Made by a program: the position numbers and the translations under genes. The notes under the pieces were generated by a model. The model was given only the letters and a program-made list of their open reading frames with translations, had not been told where the DNA came from and did not search any database. Of a stretch of 64,000 nt of DNA, positions 34,763-46,331 are shown in pieces; the stretch's first letter is position 1; every line of letters begins with the position of its first letter. The stretch spans positions 216,377 through 280,376 of the forward strand of contig NW_017265169.1 in assembly GCF_001638985.1 (NCBI RefSeq). Reading direction: 5' to 3'. Origin of the DNA: Phycomyces blakesleeanus NRRL 1555(-). Lineage: Eukaryota > Mucoromycota > Mucoromycetes > Mucorales > Phycomycetaceae.

Positions 34763-35365
34763 TTAACTACCGCGATATGTGGTGTATGAGTAAGGGCTAA
34801 GCAGAAGAGGGATATGATAATGCTGATCGGGGTTTGCGAGCTCAAACACGATCTATTGTTTTCAAAATAATAATAGTAATAATAATAAAACGTTAATTGA
34901 GTTCTTTCAACAGAATACATATGCTATATTACCTGCACATAAGGATAGAAGCATTCTTGGTTGATAGTATCAAAAAATGCCTTTGTTTCAAATGTGACTC
35001 TGTAAATTCCCTTCTCTGCCTTGTACCCAGCAGGCAAAAGAGTTGGGCAACGACCATCTTCGTTCGTCACTCTGTCATAAAATTAGACTTGTCTAATATA
35101 CAAGTGATTGTTTATAAAATTGACTTACGATGTCGACAGTACAGAGAATTCACCCTGGTCCAGCTTTTCGATCTTCACGCCCACATTCTTGCCAGGTATA
35201 CCAAGTGAGGCTACAAGTACGTGGCAAGTGACTGGACTCTTTTTATCGGTGGCCATAGGCTAAACGTTTGAATTTATTCATATTTGTATCTGATTGATGC
35301 AGAAAGTATGGCACTATTACCGTTAGATGGTTTTTTATAGAGGCAAGTCGGGAAGGTGCAGACAT
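34763..35365 (-). CDS. 5-hydroxyisourate hydrolase (transthyretin family) with N-terminal PTS2
   Basis: Four exons. The mature part reads SPVTCHVLVASLGIPGKNVG, then TNEDGRCPTLLPAGYKAEKG and ends HYHIPLLLSPYSYTTYRGS. The His of CHVL, the Arg of DGRC and the C-terminal YRGS are the signature of HIU hydrolase, the second step of urate breakdown to allantoin after uricase. Exon 1 (35321-35365) encodes MSAPSRLASIKNHLT; RLASIKNHL fits the peroxisomal PTS2 pattern R-L-x5-H-L. The join CTAACG / CCTATGGCC keeps the frame and leads into MATDKKSPV, which could itself be a start at 35256 for a cytosolic form. An in-frame ATG at 35494 would lengthen the leader by 43 residues; I prefer 35365 because PTS2 lies near the N-terminus. 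Confidence 0.88.
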
Positions 35366-35494
35366 ACACTCAGAAGAAGAAGAGATGTAGAAAGTTGGTG
35401 GCTCGGATTGGGTCCTGTTTATACTCAAGTTCCTTTTCGGGATTTCGGGGTTTACATTAGATTTGTCCTGTTTAGAGTTTGGTTTTGATTGCAT

Positions 35495-36204
35495 TTTATA
35501 TCAGGATTCAATAGAAATTAGCGGTGATTTTTTATGATGGATTCTTGGTATTATTATGCACATCAGACTTAGAAAAGCTAGTCAAATAGAATTATCTACC
35601 TAGTAAACTTACTCAATATCTATATTACAATTAAGTTGATTATTTTTATAATAAAAAAGTTTAAGGCTGTGGAACAACATAATAATTAAAATGCTTAATT
35701 TTGACAAAAAGGCATTTAGTTTTATAGTGACTACTTATATTCTTTTTTTTTATCGTATACATAAGTACATGTATAGAAGTCTATCTGTAAACCAGGGCTA
35801 ACGTATAAAGTATAAGTTAATCAAACTGCTGGACTTCATTTCTGTAAAATGCTCAAATCAAATTAAAACCAGAGTTCTATTTTTTGAATTTGATTATTAA
35901 AACCTAAAGCAAATGGGCCTACATTTATATAATACCTTGTTCAAAAGCAACACTTAAATCCAAAGAGCTATTAAATAAATGCTTCGATTATATACTTCAT
36001 GTCTTACGCTAAAAAAACACTTTAATAAACAATGCGAAAAAGGTCAGTGCCCTTAATTTACAAATAAACTGACATAGTGGAATGAAAAAGATATAATAGT
36101 CAATCTAGACAAGATTAGAATGCAAGTTCGATAATATTTTTAAAGCTAAGTCCAAGACGGAACATTATTATCTCTTGCTGTTACCTTCACTCTACTATCA
36201 CAGC
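35495..36204. other. Divergent intergenic region
   Basis: AT-rich DNA between the HIU hydrolase and the unknown gene at 36205, transcribed in opposite directions. No features recognised. Confidence 0.45.
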
Positions 36205-37468
36205 ATGGCTTATTATTATCCGACAGAAGACACGATTACACAGCTTATACAAGGAGCTACTACATTTGCAGATAACACAAACTCTATACAATATCCGACG
36301 AATGATGTTTCATCCACACAAGAAACGATGGAGTTTATCACTAAAATAAGTGAAGGCGAGAAAGTAAACGAGGGTAATATAATGTACAAACATATATCAT
36401 CTATAAAACAGGCGTATATCAACCTTCTAATAGTTTATAGTAGACAATACCATGGGTCCAATACTTAGTCAATCAGACAACGCACAACCCGAGGAATCTC
36501 AACTGTATCAAGGTAGAAACATTACAGGATCGAGCCTTTGAAGCTAGAGCGAATTTTTATTGATTGGTAATACACATCCAGAAGTCCCACAAGAGATCTC
36601 GTATACACCCATCGAGTACCCTTGGGAGAGTAATAACGTATTAGACTCATTGAATGAAGGCAATATACGCAAATCGCTGACTGAATACGAAGAAGTATCA
36701 AGCTTGGTATACCCTTCTTTGGGTAGTATTGAACCTGAAGTAGGTGACCAAAATCAGAATTGGGCCTCAAATACGGCAGAGCAGGATACGTATTATCAGT
36801 CTTTCCCGCTCAATAATGCCGTCGATACAAACACGGATACTGAACCAGACAATTCATATCAATATGAAGAGGATGTTTATGAAATGCAGGCAGTTCAAAA
36901 TAGTTACTCTGAAAACACCATTTTAAGTCATGTATCATCCATTATCCCAAGTATATTATCGTATGACAGTACCATAAAATATACGCCGGCAGATAATACT
37001 TTTACCCAACCCCAGTCTCAACCTCAACCTCTTCCGACAGAAAAAGTAGCAGCTGCTGCAATACCAATGAAACCAACAGCAGAAGAAGCAGTACAGCCGA
37101 AAGAAATACCACAAAGGAAACCTGAATCGCCTATCAACAAAGAGTCTAATAATATACAATCACCCGCGCAGGATCCTACAAAGAATAATATCCCACCTCC
37201 TCGTCCACAACGTAAACCACTTACCACAGCCGAAAATTCTTTACCACAGCCTGATAATATACCACCTCCCGCGGCTGCGGCTCAGCAGCCGGAAGGGCAC
37301 TATCCTATAAGCTTACCACCCGGAAGTGATCTTGGCGCCCTGGGTCAAATAGGCATTTTTGAGTCTTCTTCACCTTCGCCCTCAGAAGGACTCCAGTCAA
37401 TCTTGTTTTGGGTCTGCATTCTTAGTTTATTCTTTACATTAAATAATAATGGAAGACACGGAAACTAA
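36205..37468 (+). CDS. Unknown acidic, proline-rich protein
   Basis: Three exons by my reading: 36205 to about 36373, about 36432-36511, then from about 36580, the last join giving LYQ-EVPQEISYTPIEYPWES. I recognise no domain. The protein is low in basic residues, rich in Asn, Ser, Tyr and Glu in the first half, then Pro/Gln-rich (QPQSQPQPLP, NIPPPRPQRKP, NIPPPAAAAQQ). PPPRPQRKP could bind SH3 domains. The C-terminus ends with a hydrophobic run, SILFWVCILSLFFTLNNN, that could anchor it in a membrane, unless a further intron begins at the GTCTGC near 37410. There is no signal peptide. The start is the first ATG in frame. Confidence 0.55.
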
Positions 37469-37502
37469 AAATATATCTATATATCTGGTCAAGAATCCTC
37501 TT

Positions 37503-37546
<44 letters not shown>

Positions 37547-37891
37547 ATTTGCCTTTGTTGCTCATATCTACCGTTATCATTGTTTTATACATTTTTATAT
37601 CCTAATTTCCTAAAGATCACATTCATTGCTCTTTTAAAATAAAGTAAAGTTAAGTATCAGCTTTTATGAATCTACAAATAGAATAAGTGAGACTATAATC
37701 TATAGCATACATATATATATTCCTGTTGCGTTCAACAAAATAATATTGTTAAAAGAAAATGGGAAAAGGTAGTGAGGGACAAACATAATACTTGCAAATA
37801 AAGTATATATGGATATAATAAGGATAAAATTAAATGAACTAATAGGTTACTTTGGTCATTTCAAAGGCAACAATATTAAGCATTTTTCTTT
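37469..37891. other. Convergent intergenic region with a (CT)n microsatellite
   Basis: A CT repeat of about 17 units lies at 37509-37543, shortly after the stop of the unknown protein. The rest is AT-rich; the two flanking genes converge here. Confidence 0.6.
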
Positions 37892-39165
37892 TTAATCTCT
37901 GGAATGAGGAACGTTGTGTGTGTATCCGGGCGTATAACTATCATGTTGTGGTTGATAATATCCAGCAGAATGATATTCCACAACGTTAGGAGAGTAGTAT
38001 TGCTGATCGTAATTGGGAGCTGGGTAAAGGTTTTGCTGCAAATTATGATCTGTAGTAAGCGGGTATTGTCCATAAGCTGATCCACGTATACCATTGCCTT
38101 CATAGTATGTATTCTGTGCACTTGGTGAAGGTGGCATTGTCTGGTATGGATATACAGTTGCTTCCATTATAGGTGTTATTGGTGGAGGGGCAACAAATGC
38201 TCGGACCTGCTTTGGAGTTGAGGAAGAATTGGCTACAGACATAGGCCGTCCGCTTTTCATACTGCTTCCTTCCATAATGTAATCACCGTGACTTTCATGC
38301 AAAGGAGAAGGATAAAATATCCCATCTCCTTTAGCATTGGTATAGAAATCACTGTTTCGTTTGTTTTTCTTACGTTTAATGATACAGCATCCCAATAGAA
38401 CTAGATAATAAATAATAAAGAGGGATCGTTTATAAAAATATGTCAGATTCATAAATTGTCTATGCAGGGTAGGTCTCGATTTCTTTTCTTTTATTTTACC
38501 GATCAAGCAAAGCAATAGAACCACACCAATTACTCCTCCGACTACAGCCGATCTGTTATGAGATCTGTAATTTGGGTGCTTCTCGAAGTCTGTGTTTGTG
38601 ATAGTGGTGGGAAACACAACATATGATGTTGATGTGTAGGTAATAATCTTTGTGCCAGACGATGTGATGGCAACCACAGGTTTTCCAGAAGATGTAAAGA
38701 CCATCTTGTTTGGCCTAGGCTTTGGACCAGATTCATTGTTTCTGGAATAAGGATCTATCTCTGGGCCTATTGTTTTATTATTCCCTTGGTCTGGTGCGGC
38801 AGATTGGTTTCTGTCTCTTGTCCTGGCAGGCTTTTCTTCCGTCTTTTCTGTTATTCTAGTAGTTTCTTGCATGGGAGGCTCTGTGGGCTTAGACTACAAG
38901 AATAATTAATATATTGATATATTGATTTTTAATAGATGAAAAAAATAAAAATAACAATTGGCCTTACAGCAGCATTGGTTACCGTAGCTGTAGGAAAATT
39001 GGTGGTTGTTGGCTGATCAATTCCTGTGTGTTGACTCATGCGCGCATCTTGAGCAGTATTGGTTGAGCTAGCCGAAGTCTGAACGGCAGATACAGCTGGA
39101 ATAGCAGCGAGTAGAGATGCCGCTGCAGACCCACCCGACAACACACTCGAAAGAAAAGCTGACAT
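37892..39165 (-). CDS. Single-pass membrane protein with Ser/Thr-rich outer part (Mid2/Skg6-like layout)
   Basis: Three exons. The start at 39165 gives MSAFLSSVLSGGSAAASLLA AIPAVSAVQT, a plausible signal peptide. A Ser/Thr/Pro-rich stretch follows (FTSSGKPVVAITSSGTKIIT, YTSTSYVVFPTTITNT), then one membrane helix rebuilt across an intron, SAVVGGVIGVVLLLCLI-VLL. Next come GCCIIKRKKNKR and a long cytosolic tail rich in Tyr, Pro, Gln and Asn (PAPNYDQQYYSPNVVEYHSA). This arrangement is common among fungal plasma-membrane or wall-stress sensors, but no specific family signature is seen, so the role is inferred from layout only. Confidence 0.65.
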
Positions 39166-39780
39166 CGTAAACTGTTTGTTTTCTGAGATGCAAGGAGAAG
39201 AAGAACGGTATTGAAGCAAAGAGGGAGGTTGACATGCAACTTATTGAATCTGACATGCGCTCCACACTTTCGGATTATATACAGTCAATATATATATAAA
39301 GCAAATACTCCTCTCTTTTTTATATTACTACTTTTTTTTTAAAAAGAAAAAGAAAAAAGAAAAGAAAATATTTTCTCTGCTTACCACTTTTATGAATATT
39401 GCCCATAGATATTAATCTTTTTTTTAATAAACGATTTAGAGTCAAGGTAGTGCACCCATAAGACTTTAGGTGTATTCACTGGAAGTCTCTCCATATAAAA
39501 CGAAAGGGAGAACACAAAATAAGCGAAGGGGGTTGTGTATATAGCAGAGTAAATAAGAAAGCAAGACATATAAAGGATTCCAAAGTTAACACCACCCCCT
39601 TTCCCTCCCCATTCCCCTATGCTTTCTCCTTTTGATACTCTCAATATGAAATTCGACAGTTTCTATTTCCCACATCTAGCCTTTTCTCTTTTTTTATTCT
39701 CCTTCCCCAATAAGCCTATCGAAGCTACATCTTATAAAATTTAGAAATAAATAACGATAATAACCAACACGATATATTTA
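39166..39780. other. Intergenic region
   Basis: Upstream region of the membrane protein and 3' flank of EMC8. It contains an A-rich tract (39336-39368) and a C-rich patch (39591-39616). No gene is seen. Confidence 0.5.
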
Positions 39781-40549
39781 TTAGATTTTCAGTTCAGGTG
39801 AAGTAAACCAATCCAGGGATACATCTTCCAGATGATCATCAAAATCAACAACTTTGTTGTAAGCTGATGTACTAAACAAACCGCGCACTTTTGGAACTGT
39901 TTCTTCATAAGTAAAGCCAAAATTTGATTCTTTGGTAAATGCGAGCTTGTTGGCTCTCCACTGGTTTTCACTAAATATATAGGGCTATTTATAATGGTTA
40001 TTATCAATTTTATCACAGTTATAGATAACAGTCTGGTCTACTTTACCAAAATAGAGCTTTCTTTCTTGTCCGATGAGTCAGTTTTGCGATCGTCAACCTA
40101 TTTAAACGTGCATCAATAAATATTCCATCAATCTATTATTATCTAATGACTTACAATAAAGATGACGGCCTGTGGAATGCGCTGACGGATAAGATCAGTC
40201 ACCTTGATGGCGTTGTCGTGTACTGTCACGTCATCATCGTGCTCATTAGCCTGATACCAACCAACAATCTTGAGATCATTAAGAGTTGCATAGATTTCAG
40301 CCTAGTAACAGAGAAAAAGTGATGAGATTGTATTCGTGTGTTTAGATTTTATACCTGCTGTAATGCTGTCTCCAACATGGGGGTCAAAGCAGTCCAGTGA
40401 TGGAAGAATGGGATAGCTGATACAACCTCAACCTCTTGCGCGTCTACCTTTCCCAAGAGCACACCGCACACAGTAGATGATGAGTATTTAGCAGCATGCA
40501 AGATTGGGAGTGCATAAGCACGAGGAGAGACTTTGTATTGAATAGACAT
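39781..40549 (-). CDS. EMC8: ER membrane protein complex subunit 8/9 (EMC8)
   Basis: Four exons. The protein starts MSIQYKVSPRAYALPILHAA KYSSSTVCGVLLG, a variant MPN fold of the UPF0172 family. It continues with VSAIPFFHHWTALTPMLETALQQ, then AEIYATLNDLKIVGWYQANE and AVIFIVDDRK. The metalloprotease JAMM residues of active MPN proteins are absent, as in all EMC8/9. The end reads YNKVVDFDDHLEDVSLDWFT SPELKI, which is typical. EMC8/9 is a cytosolic subunit of the EMC insertase, which places tail-anchored and multi-pass proteins in the ER membrane. Length, about 200 residues, fits the family. It is 75 bp downstream of the ALG14 stop, on the same strand. Confidence 0.92.
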
Positions 40550-40623
40550 GGTGATGAGGTTCCTTCCCTCTTTTTCCCTTGACTGGAATACAGCACAGGC
40601 GGGGATTTAAACAAATGAAAAAG

Positions 40624-41499
40624 TTAAACCAAGATGCCTTTGTATTCTGCTCTTGGATAACGTTGAATTAAGTTTGGCCATTGAACGATAAAACGATCAG
40701 CAAAGAAGTACAAAATTTTTCCAGTCAAAGACAACGTCTTGACACGAGCAAGAGATTCTACATAGACAATCCGTATTGGCTTTATACCCAAAATCTACAT
40801 AAAGCAAGCCAATATATAAATATAAATATACTTTATACATACGCAAATATATGTTTACGTTAATTTACATATTAGATAACTTACTCTAGGTATGTATGCC
40901 ACCATACAAACAGGTACACAACTACCAGGACCATTACATATAATCTGTCGTAGTATCAATGGTGTAAGTTTTCGCACTTATCATTTATATCCATATGCAT
41001 TACTATATGCGAATAAAAATATCTTAACTTACAACATCAGGAGGAGACAGAAGAATCATCTTGAGGGAAGCTAACAGGGTACGAAATACACTCCATGGTA
41101 CAGTAGACCATGATTGGCCTACTCTTCTTGCGCGAGGAATGGTACGTATATCACAGGGAAATTCGCTCTTTATATTCATTTCGTGCTCCTTTGCTTTTGT
41201 GCAGCTCAGCTGGTCCTCTTCAGATACAACATAGATCCGTGGATTGTAACGTATTGGATTGAGACCCTTGATTAATTGAACCATCTCCCCAGTGTGACCG
41301 CCTGCGTATAGTTTTATGAAAATGAGAAGCAATGGGGTTGTAAATTGATGCCATTGAATTTCGAGAATCTACCTGAGCCCAATATGATCATGGTCTTGCA
41401 AGATTTCGTTCTTGGAAGAATCGGCAACTTTGAATATAGAACCCAACATACTCTGATTAGGAACACACAGATACAGAAAATGAACATCTGGTAGATCAT
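40624..41499 (-). CDS. ALG14: Alg14, membrane anchor of the UDP-GlcNAc transferase
   Basis: Four exons. The N-terminus MIYQMFIFCICVFLIRVCWV is the membrane anchor. The next motif, MIILGSGGHTGEMVQLIKGL, with the glycine-rich loop GSGGHT rebuilt across an intron, is diagnostic. Further motifs are RIYVVSEEDQLSCTKAKE, IPRARRVGQSW and PPDVIICNGPGSCVPVCMVA. The last exon, after an acceptor at about 40781, gives ILGIKPIRIVYVESLARVKT LSLTGKI and PRAEYKGILV. Alg14 recruits Alg13 to the ER to add the second GlcNAc of the dolichol-linked oligosaccharide. No Alg13 gene is in the window. The protein appears complete. Confidence 0.94.
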
Positions 41500-41736
41500 T
41501 CTAATTTAGATTCCTCAGTTTTGGTTTTCTTTGTCTTTTAAATAGGTGTGACTGTGGAAGAGATGTCTTAAAAAGAAAGACAGAGTCGTTTAATGATGAA
41601 ATGAAATACAAAAAAAAGAAAAATAATAATACGAAGTGAATGATTGACTATAGAGATCAGTTGGCCGATATAGACTTGAATAATAAAAATAAAGATATAG
41701 AATGATGCGAGGTTTTTTCTTCTTAAAAAAGGGGGC
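41500..41736. other. Short intergenic gap between ALG14 and LCB2
   Basis: AT-rich, no feature seen. Confidence 0.4.
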
Positions 41737-44182
41737 TTAGGATGAAGTCTCCTTGAACTTCAACATAAGAATATCACCAATTTCGCTAATCTTCTCCAAA
41801 GCATCATCTATTTACATTAAATATTATGGTTAGCGAAAAAGGTTTCCAGTTATAAAAAGAAAAGAATCATTTAACAATTACCCAGATCCTCCCGAGTGTG
41901 TGATGAAGAGACACAAAAACGAGCACGGGAACTAATGATAGGAGTGGCAGGATATCCTACCACACACAGAGCAATCCCGCGCTTGAGCGCCTCACGAGAA
42001 AAGGCACTAGAATATCAATTTAATACCAAAATAATACATTGGTCAATTGTTTGATTTCTCTTTCTTTGATCAACTTACGATATCTTTGCTGGGTTAAAAA
42101 GAAGAAGAGGAATAACAGGGCTGCCTTCATCACCATATACGATAAATCCAAGAGCTCGTAACTTTGCTGAAAAATAACGCGAGTTATCTGCCAGCTTCTG
42201 GATACGATCACGGCCATCATTGGTACCTTCCTCACCACTATTTAAAGTAAATATATATTAGTACTTATAGATCTAGATTTTTGTATTGTTTCTAATATAT
42301 CTAAAATGGTACGAGAACATACCGAATGATACTCAGACTGGTGAGTACTTGCTGAGTAATGGGAATAGACATTGTTTCGGCATAACAAAAGGCATGATTA
42401 CGGACTCTCAAGTGGTCAATCACCGTCTAATGGTGTGTAAGTGGATTGTGATGTCAAATCATATACGTGTTGTCTTTACCTTGTCACCAGCAATGTATCC
42501 GCCAGCAGCACCAAAAGATTTTGTAAATGTACCCATCAATAAATCTACGTGCTTTGGAGAAATTCCTAGAATATTATATATAAGCTTCTTGTTTATTGTA
42601 CTTGTTTTCCCAAATATCTTACCATAGAAATCACAAACACCGCCTCCATTCTCACCCAGAGCACCAATAGAATGGGCTTCATCAATATAGAGATAGAACT
42701 ATACCAATTTGTTAGTAAACACCTCTCTTGAAATATACATTTATTACTGTACCTTGAATTCACGTTTCAAGCGAATGAGTTCCGGTAAATTAACAATCGA
42801 GCCTTCCATGGAATATAAACCTTCGACAATAATCATAATCTTTTTCCAAGGTCTGTGGGTTCGGGGTTGTCCCTGAGAAATCACCTCACGCAATAGTTCG
42901 CGAAGATCAACCATGTTGTTGTGTTTGAATACACGGATAGAAGCACCCGAAAGACGAGCGCCAAATACAATTGAACTATGGTTTAATTCGTCGCTGATAA
43001 TCAAACATCCCTATAACTTGAATATTAGGCACATTCCTTTCTATGAAATGTTATCTGCTTACCTTGTTCACCAGGGCAGGGATAGTGGTTGAGTTAGTGG
43101 CGAATCCCATGGAAACAATAATTGCATCCTCTTTTCCGACAAATTGGGCGGTTTTTCTTTCCAATTGGACATGTAAATCAGAAGTTCCAGCCTCCAACCG
43201 TGAATTGGCAGTGCTGATGCCATATTCACGCACAGCATCTTGGACTGCATCAGCACATGGGCCAGTGTTCTGTGCAAACCCAAGGTAATTGTATGATGCA
43301 AAGTTGATAGCCTCAATCTTCCTTCCTGTCAAACTTTTTTATGAACTGTGTTAATATTTACTTTGAACACGATGAATGAACTCATAAATAAGCAGATGCG
43401 TTTATATTGCTTGCCTGAATGTCTCATTAAAATCTGTTGTCTTTCTTTCCAATATCATGGTCTTTCTTGTTGGAACTCCAGTAATGGGACGGTTCCAACA
43501 ATCACTGGATCAATTGGATGGATATAAGCGAAATCGTTCAACTTGTAGTAATAGATTGTTCCTTACCGAATGCGCAAATACATACGCCTTGTATAAAATG
43601 AATCAAAATCAGATACCAGAGGAGCATAGCCCTGTTCTTGGGTGATCAGCCAATTTCCGGTTTTTGATTTAACAGGAATGTGCTAATTTGATGCATTACC
43701 TCGTTTGTTCTCAAGTGAGCATACTTCTTACGCTTAAAGACCTTTCCAAGAATGTCTCGTAAATGGCCAAACAAAATCAAAACGAGATAATTAAGATAGG
43801 TCGACACAAGCACAAATAGTGGGGCAGCTTCCATTTTTTGTTCAAAATCTTCGTATCGACGAGAAGCTGCTGCCACGGAATTGCGTCTCTGTGCAGGTGT
43901 CAGGTTCGAGGCAGGACTACATAAAGACTGCCGGGGATCAGTCCAGACGTCTCCAAATACATGATCGCGGACTGAAAGAGAGTGATCGCCAGATGACTTT
44001 GGAACAGGAAGTGCTAGTGCAGGATGGATCTTGGGTGGATAAGCAGATGAGACAGAGTATGCTCTCCGGGTTTTTCCCACGAGAGACGAGAGAGAGAAGG
44101 TGCGTGGTCTAGTACGTGGAGAATCACGACGAGGGTTTGCTCCTTGAATCTCAATGGTGGGAACCTGGAGAGTGCTTGTCAT
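41737..44182 (-). CDS. LCB2: Serine palmitoyltransferase subunit 2 (Lcb2)
   Basis: About eight exons. The enzyme joins serine and palmitoyl-CoA on the ER, the first step of sphingolipid synthesis. The N-terminus is a basic, Ser-rich extension ([20 protein letters not shown]...) before a membrane segment, [20 protein letters not shown]. Then come [59 protein letters not shown] and [19 protein letters not shown]. The PLP-binding lysine is in [14 protein letters not shown], which marks this as the catalytic Lcb2 rather than Lcb1. The last exons read [14 protein letters not shown] and end KFKETSS. The start at 44182 follows from conservation; a longer in-frame leader from 44332 would run into the MITE at 44298-44440 and is unlikely. 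Confidence 0.94.
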
Positions 44183-44297
44183 CGTTTCTTGAAGAAGAAG
44201 AGAGAAAAAAAGAAACCCCGAAATATTAAAAAAGGCATGCTTAAAAAGAATGCGGGAAACTAAGGTTGTCGGGGATGTGACTGAAGGATTTTGACTA

Positions 44298-44440
44298 GTG
44301 TTTTTACTTGAGATTGGGACGAATTGTCTCAATTTGCAAGGTAAATTTCGTCCAAAAAAGTATAGACGTGTTTAGATTTTTCTCAAAATGTCTAAAAAAA
44401 TTGAATCTAATTTGTCTCAATCTCAAGCACAAAAAAACCG
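44298..44440. mobile_element. CTTGAGATTGAGAC-family MITE between LCB2 and the pantothenate kinase gene
   Basis: The left end GTGTTTTTACTTGAGATTGG GACGAATT and the right end (complement GTTTTTTTGTGCTTGAGATT GAGACAAATTAGA) are inverted repeats. TA follows the right end. About 143 bp, non-coding, lying in the LCB2 upstream region. Confidence 0.78.
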
Positions 44441-44531
44441 TATTACCCACATCAAATCAGGTGCATTTTGATTTACAAAAGAAAACACAAAAGTCTGTAT
44501 ACAGTTTTTTTTTATTGTTGTTATTGCTGCT

Positions 44532-46331
44532 TTATTTCTGGTTATCTGGTCTAAGTTCTAGGTTGGTTGCTTCTAAACCGTCAATTACTCGACTGGGATT
44601 GTTAGCCTTGGTATCCGGGGAGAAATTTTCAGAGTAAGAAAACGAGTGTCTTGCCTTGCGAATTGGCTTGTGTTTGAGGAACTGTTAATGAGTGATTGCA
44701 GGTTAATACAAATAATATTAAGTATACAGCCTTTTGTTATTATCACTCACAGCTCCCGTTGCTCCCAAATGGCCTTCATGACGCAAAAATAAGGCTTTCA
44801 TTTCGCCCTTTGACCAAAAATCAATAGCGTATGAAAGTGTATTCATTGTAACGGCATGGCCTGAAACAAAACAAAACAACAAATATTTAGCAAAATAATA
44901 ATAAATCAATAAATCAATAAATTAATTTAATTGGTCTTTTAATAAAAAAAATACCTCTTATAAAACACCCCCCAAAGTATATTCTTTTCAAACCATGTTG
45001 TTGTGCATTCAGATAAGCAATCTGCCCGATATTATTACTATTGAGTAAGATTAGTTAAATACATATTCGTTCGGTTGTAACTATCGCATATTTTACCTGA
45101 CCATGAATAATAGACTCTTGGATATATCACCAGGATTGAAAGCGTCCTTGTTCTGCCGAATGCCTTTTTTGAATACTTTACCAAAGCTAGATGCTATTCG
45201 AGTAGATTTCAACCCGTGCCTTGTGTAGTCTGAGCCATAGATATCACCAACCATCAAATCTACATTCTTATTATCACCCTCTTTTGATATTTCAAGCATA
45301 TCTATTATATTGCACATATCTATTAGTCATTACTAATAATAATAAACCTTATACAATTTAATTCACCCTTACCGTCGAATGATTGTGCATTGGTCAAGAG
45401 CGACAAAAGTCCCCAAAGTGTACCACCGCCCAGCTACACATACATACTGTTTGATTAGATACCAACTTTATTAACAAGGTAGTATCTTACCGAGGTTCCA
45501 CTGATACGAGAAAATTCATCAGGCCCTGGTCCAGTCACCTTTAAAATGCTAAGGACAATATGCTAGTCAATACACGATCTCACGTATTCGATCCTTCTAT
45601 TGACTATATTAATTATTATTCCTACCTTACACCGGATCCAATATTTACAATCTATTAGGCATGTATTTAGTATAAATATATAACCATAAAGATCCACAAA
45701 AATAAAAACAAGACTCACCATATAAGGGTAAATATCGCTAGACTTTTGTTGAAATCGCATTGGATTGACATCATGCTCGTTGTATGTGAATGCTTCATAG
45801 GGAATTTCGGTAAGAAAGAAAGAAAGTCCTACACAACCCCTGACATGTCAATAACCCTGCACAAAACACATGCCAATCATGGTACCTGTAATGAGACATT
45901 CAATCTCATCTTCCTTCTGAACTATGACCCCTGGTAATCTTTTGGCAAGCTTCTCATGGTATAGATGAGCACCACCACCAGTAGCTTTAAGAACCTGTCC
46001 AATTCCTCTAGGTGTCAAATGTCGAGCGTCATCCATGAGCTCAGCAATAAAATCGATGCAATCATCAATGTGGTCGGTCTCAAATTTCTTAAAATGTAAT
46101 CGACCTCCTTTGCATTCCTCTGTTGAAGAAGTGAAGTAGACGATTTTTGCAAGTGACCCTCCAATCTTTTGCATTTCTTGGAATCAATATTTGTTCAGTT
46201 AGACATCAGTTTTTACAACTTACGTCCACTGCGATTTGCGAGACATGGACATTCTGATTAGGCAACACAATATCTCTGGTTTCATGTGCGGCATAGTTTG
46301 CCTCGGACACAGAGGCACCAACAACATTCAT
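44532..46331 (-). CDS. CAB1: Type II pantothenate kinase
   Basis: About eight exons. The kinase phosphorylates pantothenate, the first and usually limiting step of CoA synthesis. Exon 1 begins [20 protein letters not shown]. The ATP-binding glycine motif [14 protein letters not shown] follows in exon 2, with [21 protein letters not shown] next. After it come [27 protein letters not shown] segments (45407-45540), [20 protein letters not shown] and [20 protein letters not shown]. Then [20 protein letters not shown] and [14 protein letters not shown] are typical of the eukaryotic family. The last exon adds a tail ending LRPDNQK. The stop is at 44532, about 90 bp from the MITE, and the gene runs in the same direction as LCB2. 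Confidence 0.92.

Noticed and set aside
37500..37545. CT repeat considered as a CRISPR or other array
   Set aside because: It is a plain dinucleotide microsatellite; no spacer structure, and the genome is eukaryotic.
44182..44332. 50-residue N-terminal extension of Lcb2
   Set aside because: It begins inside the MITE at 44298-44440 and is not conserved; the ATG at 44182 is preferred.
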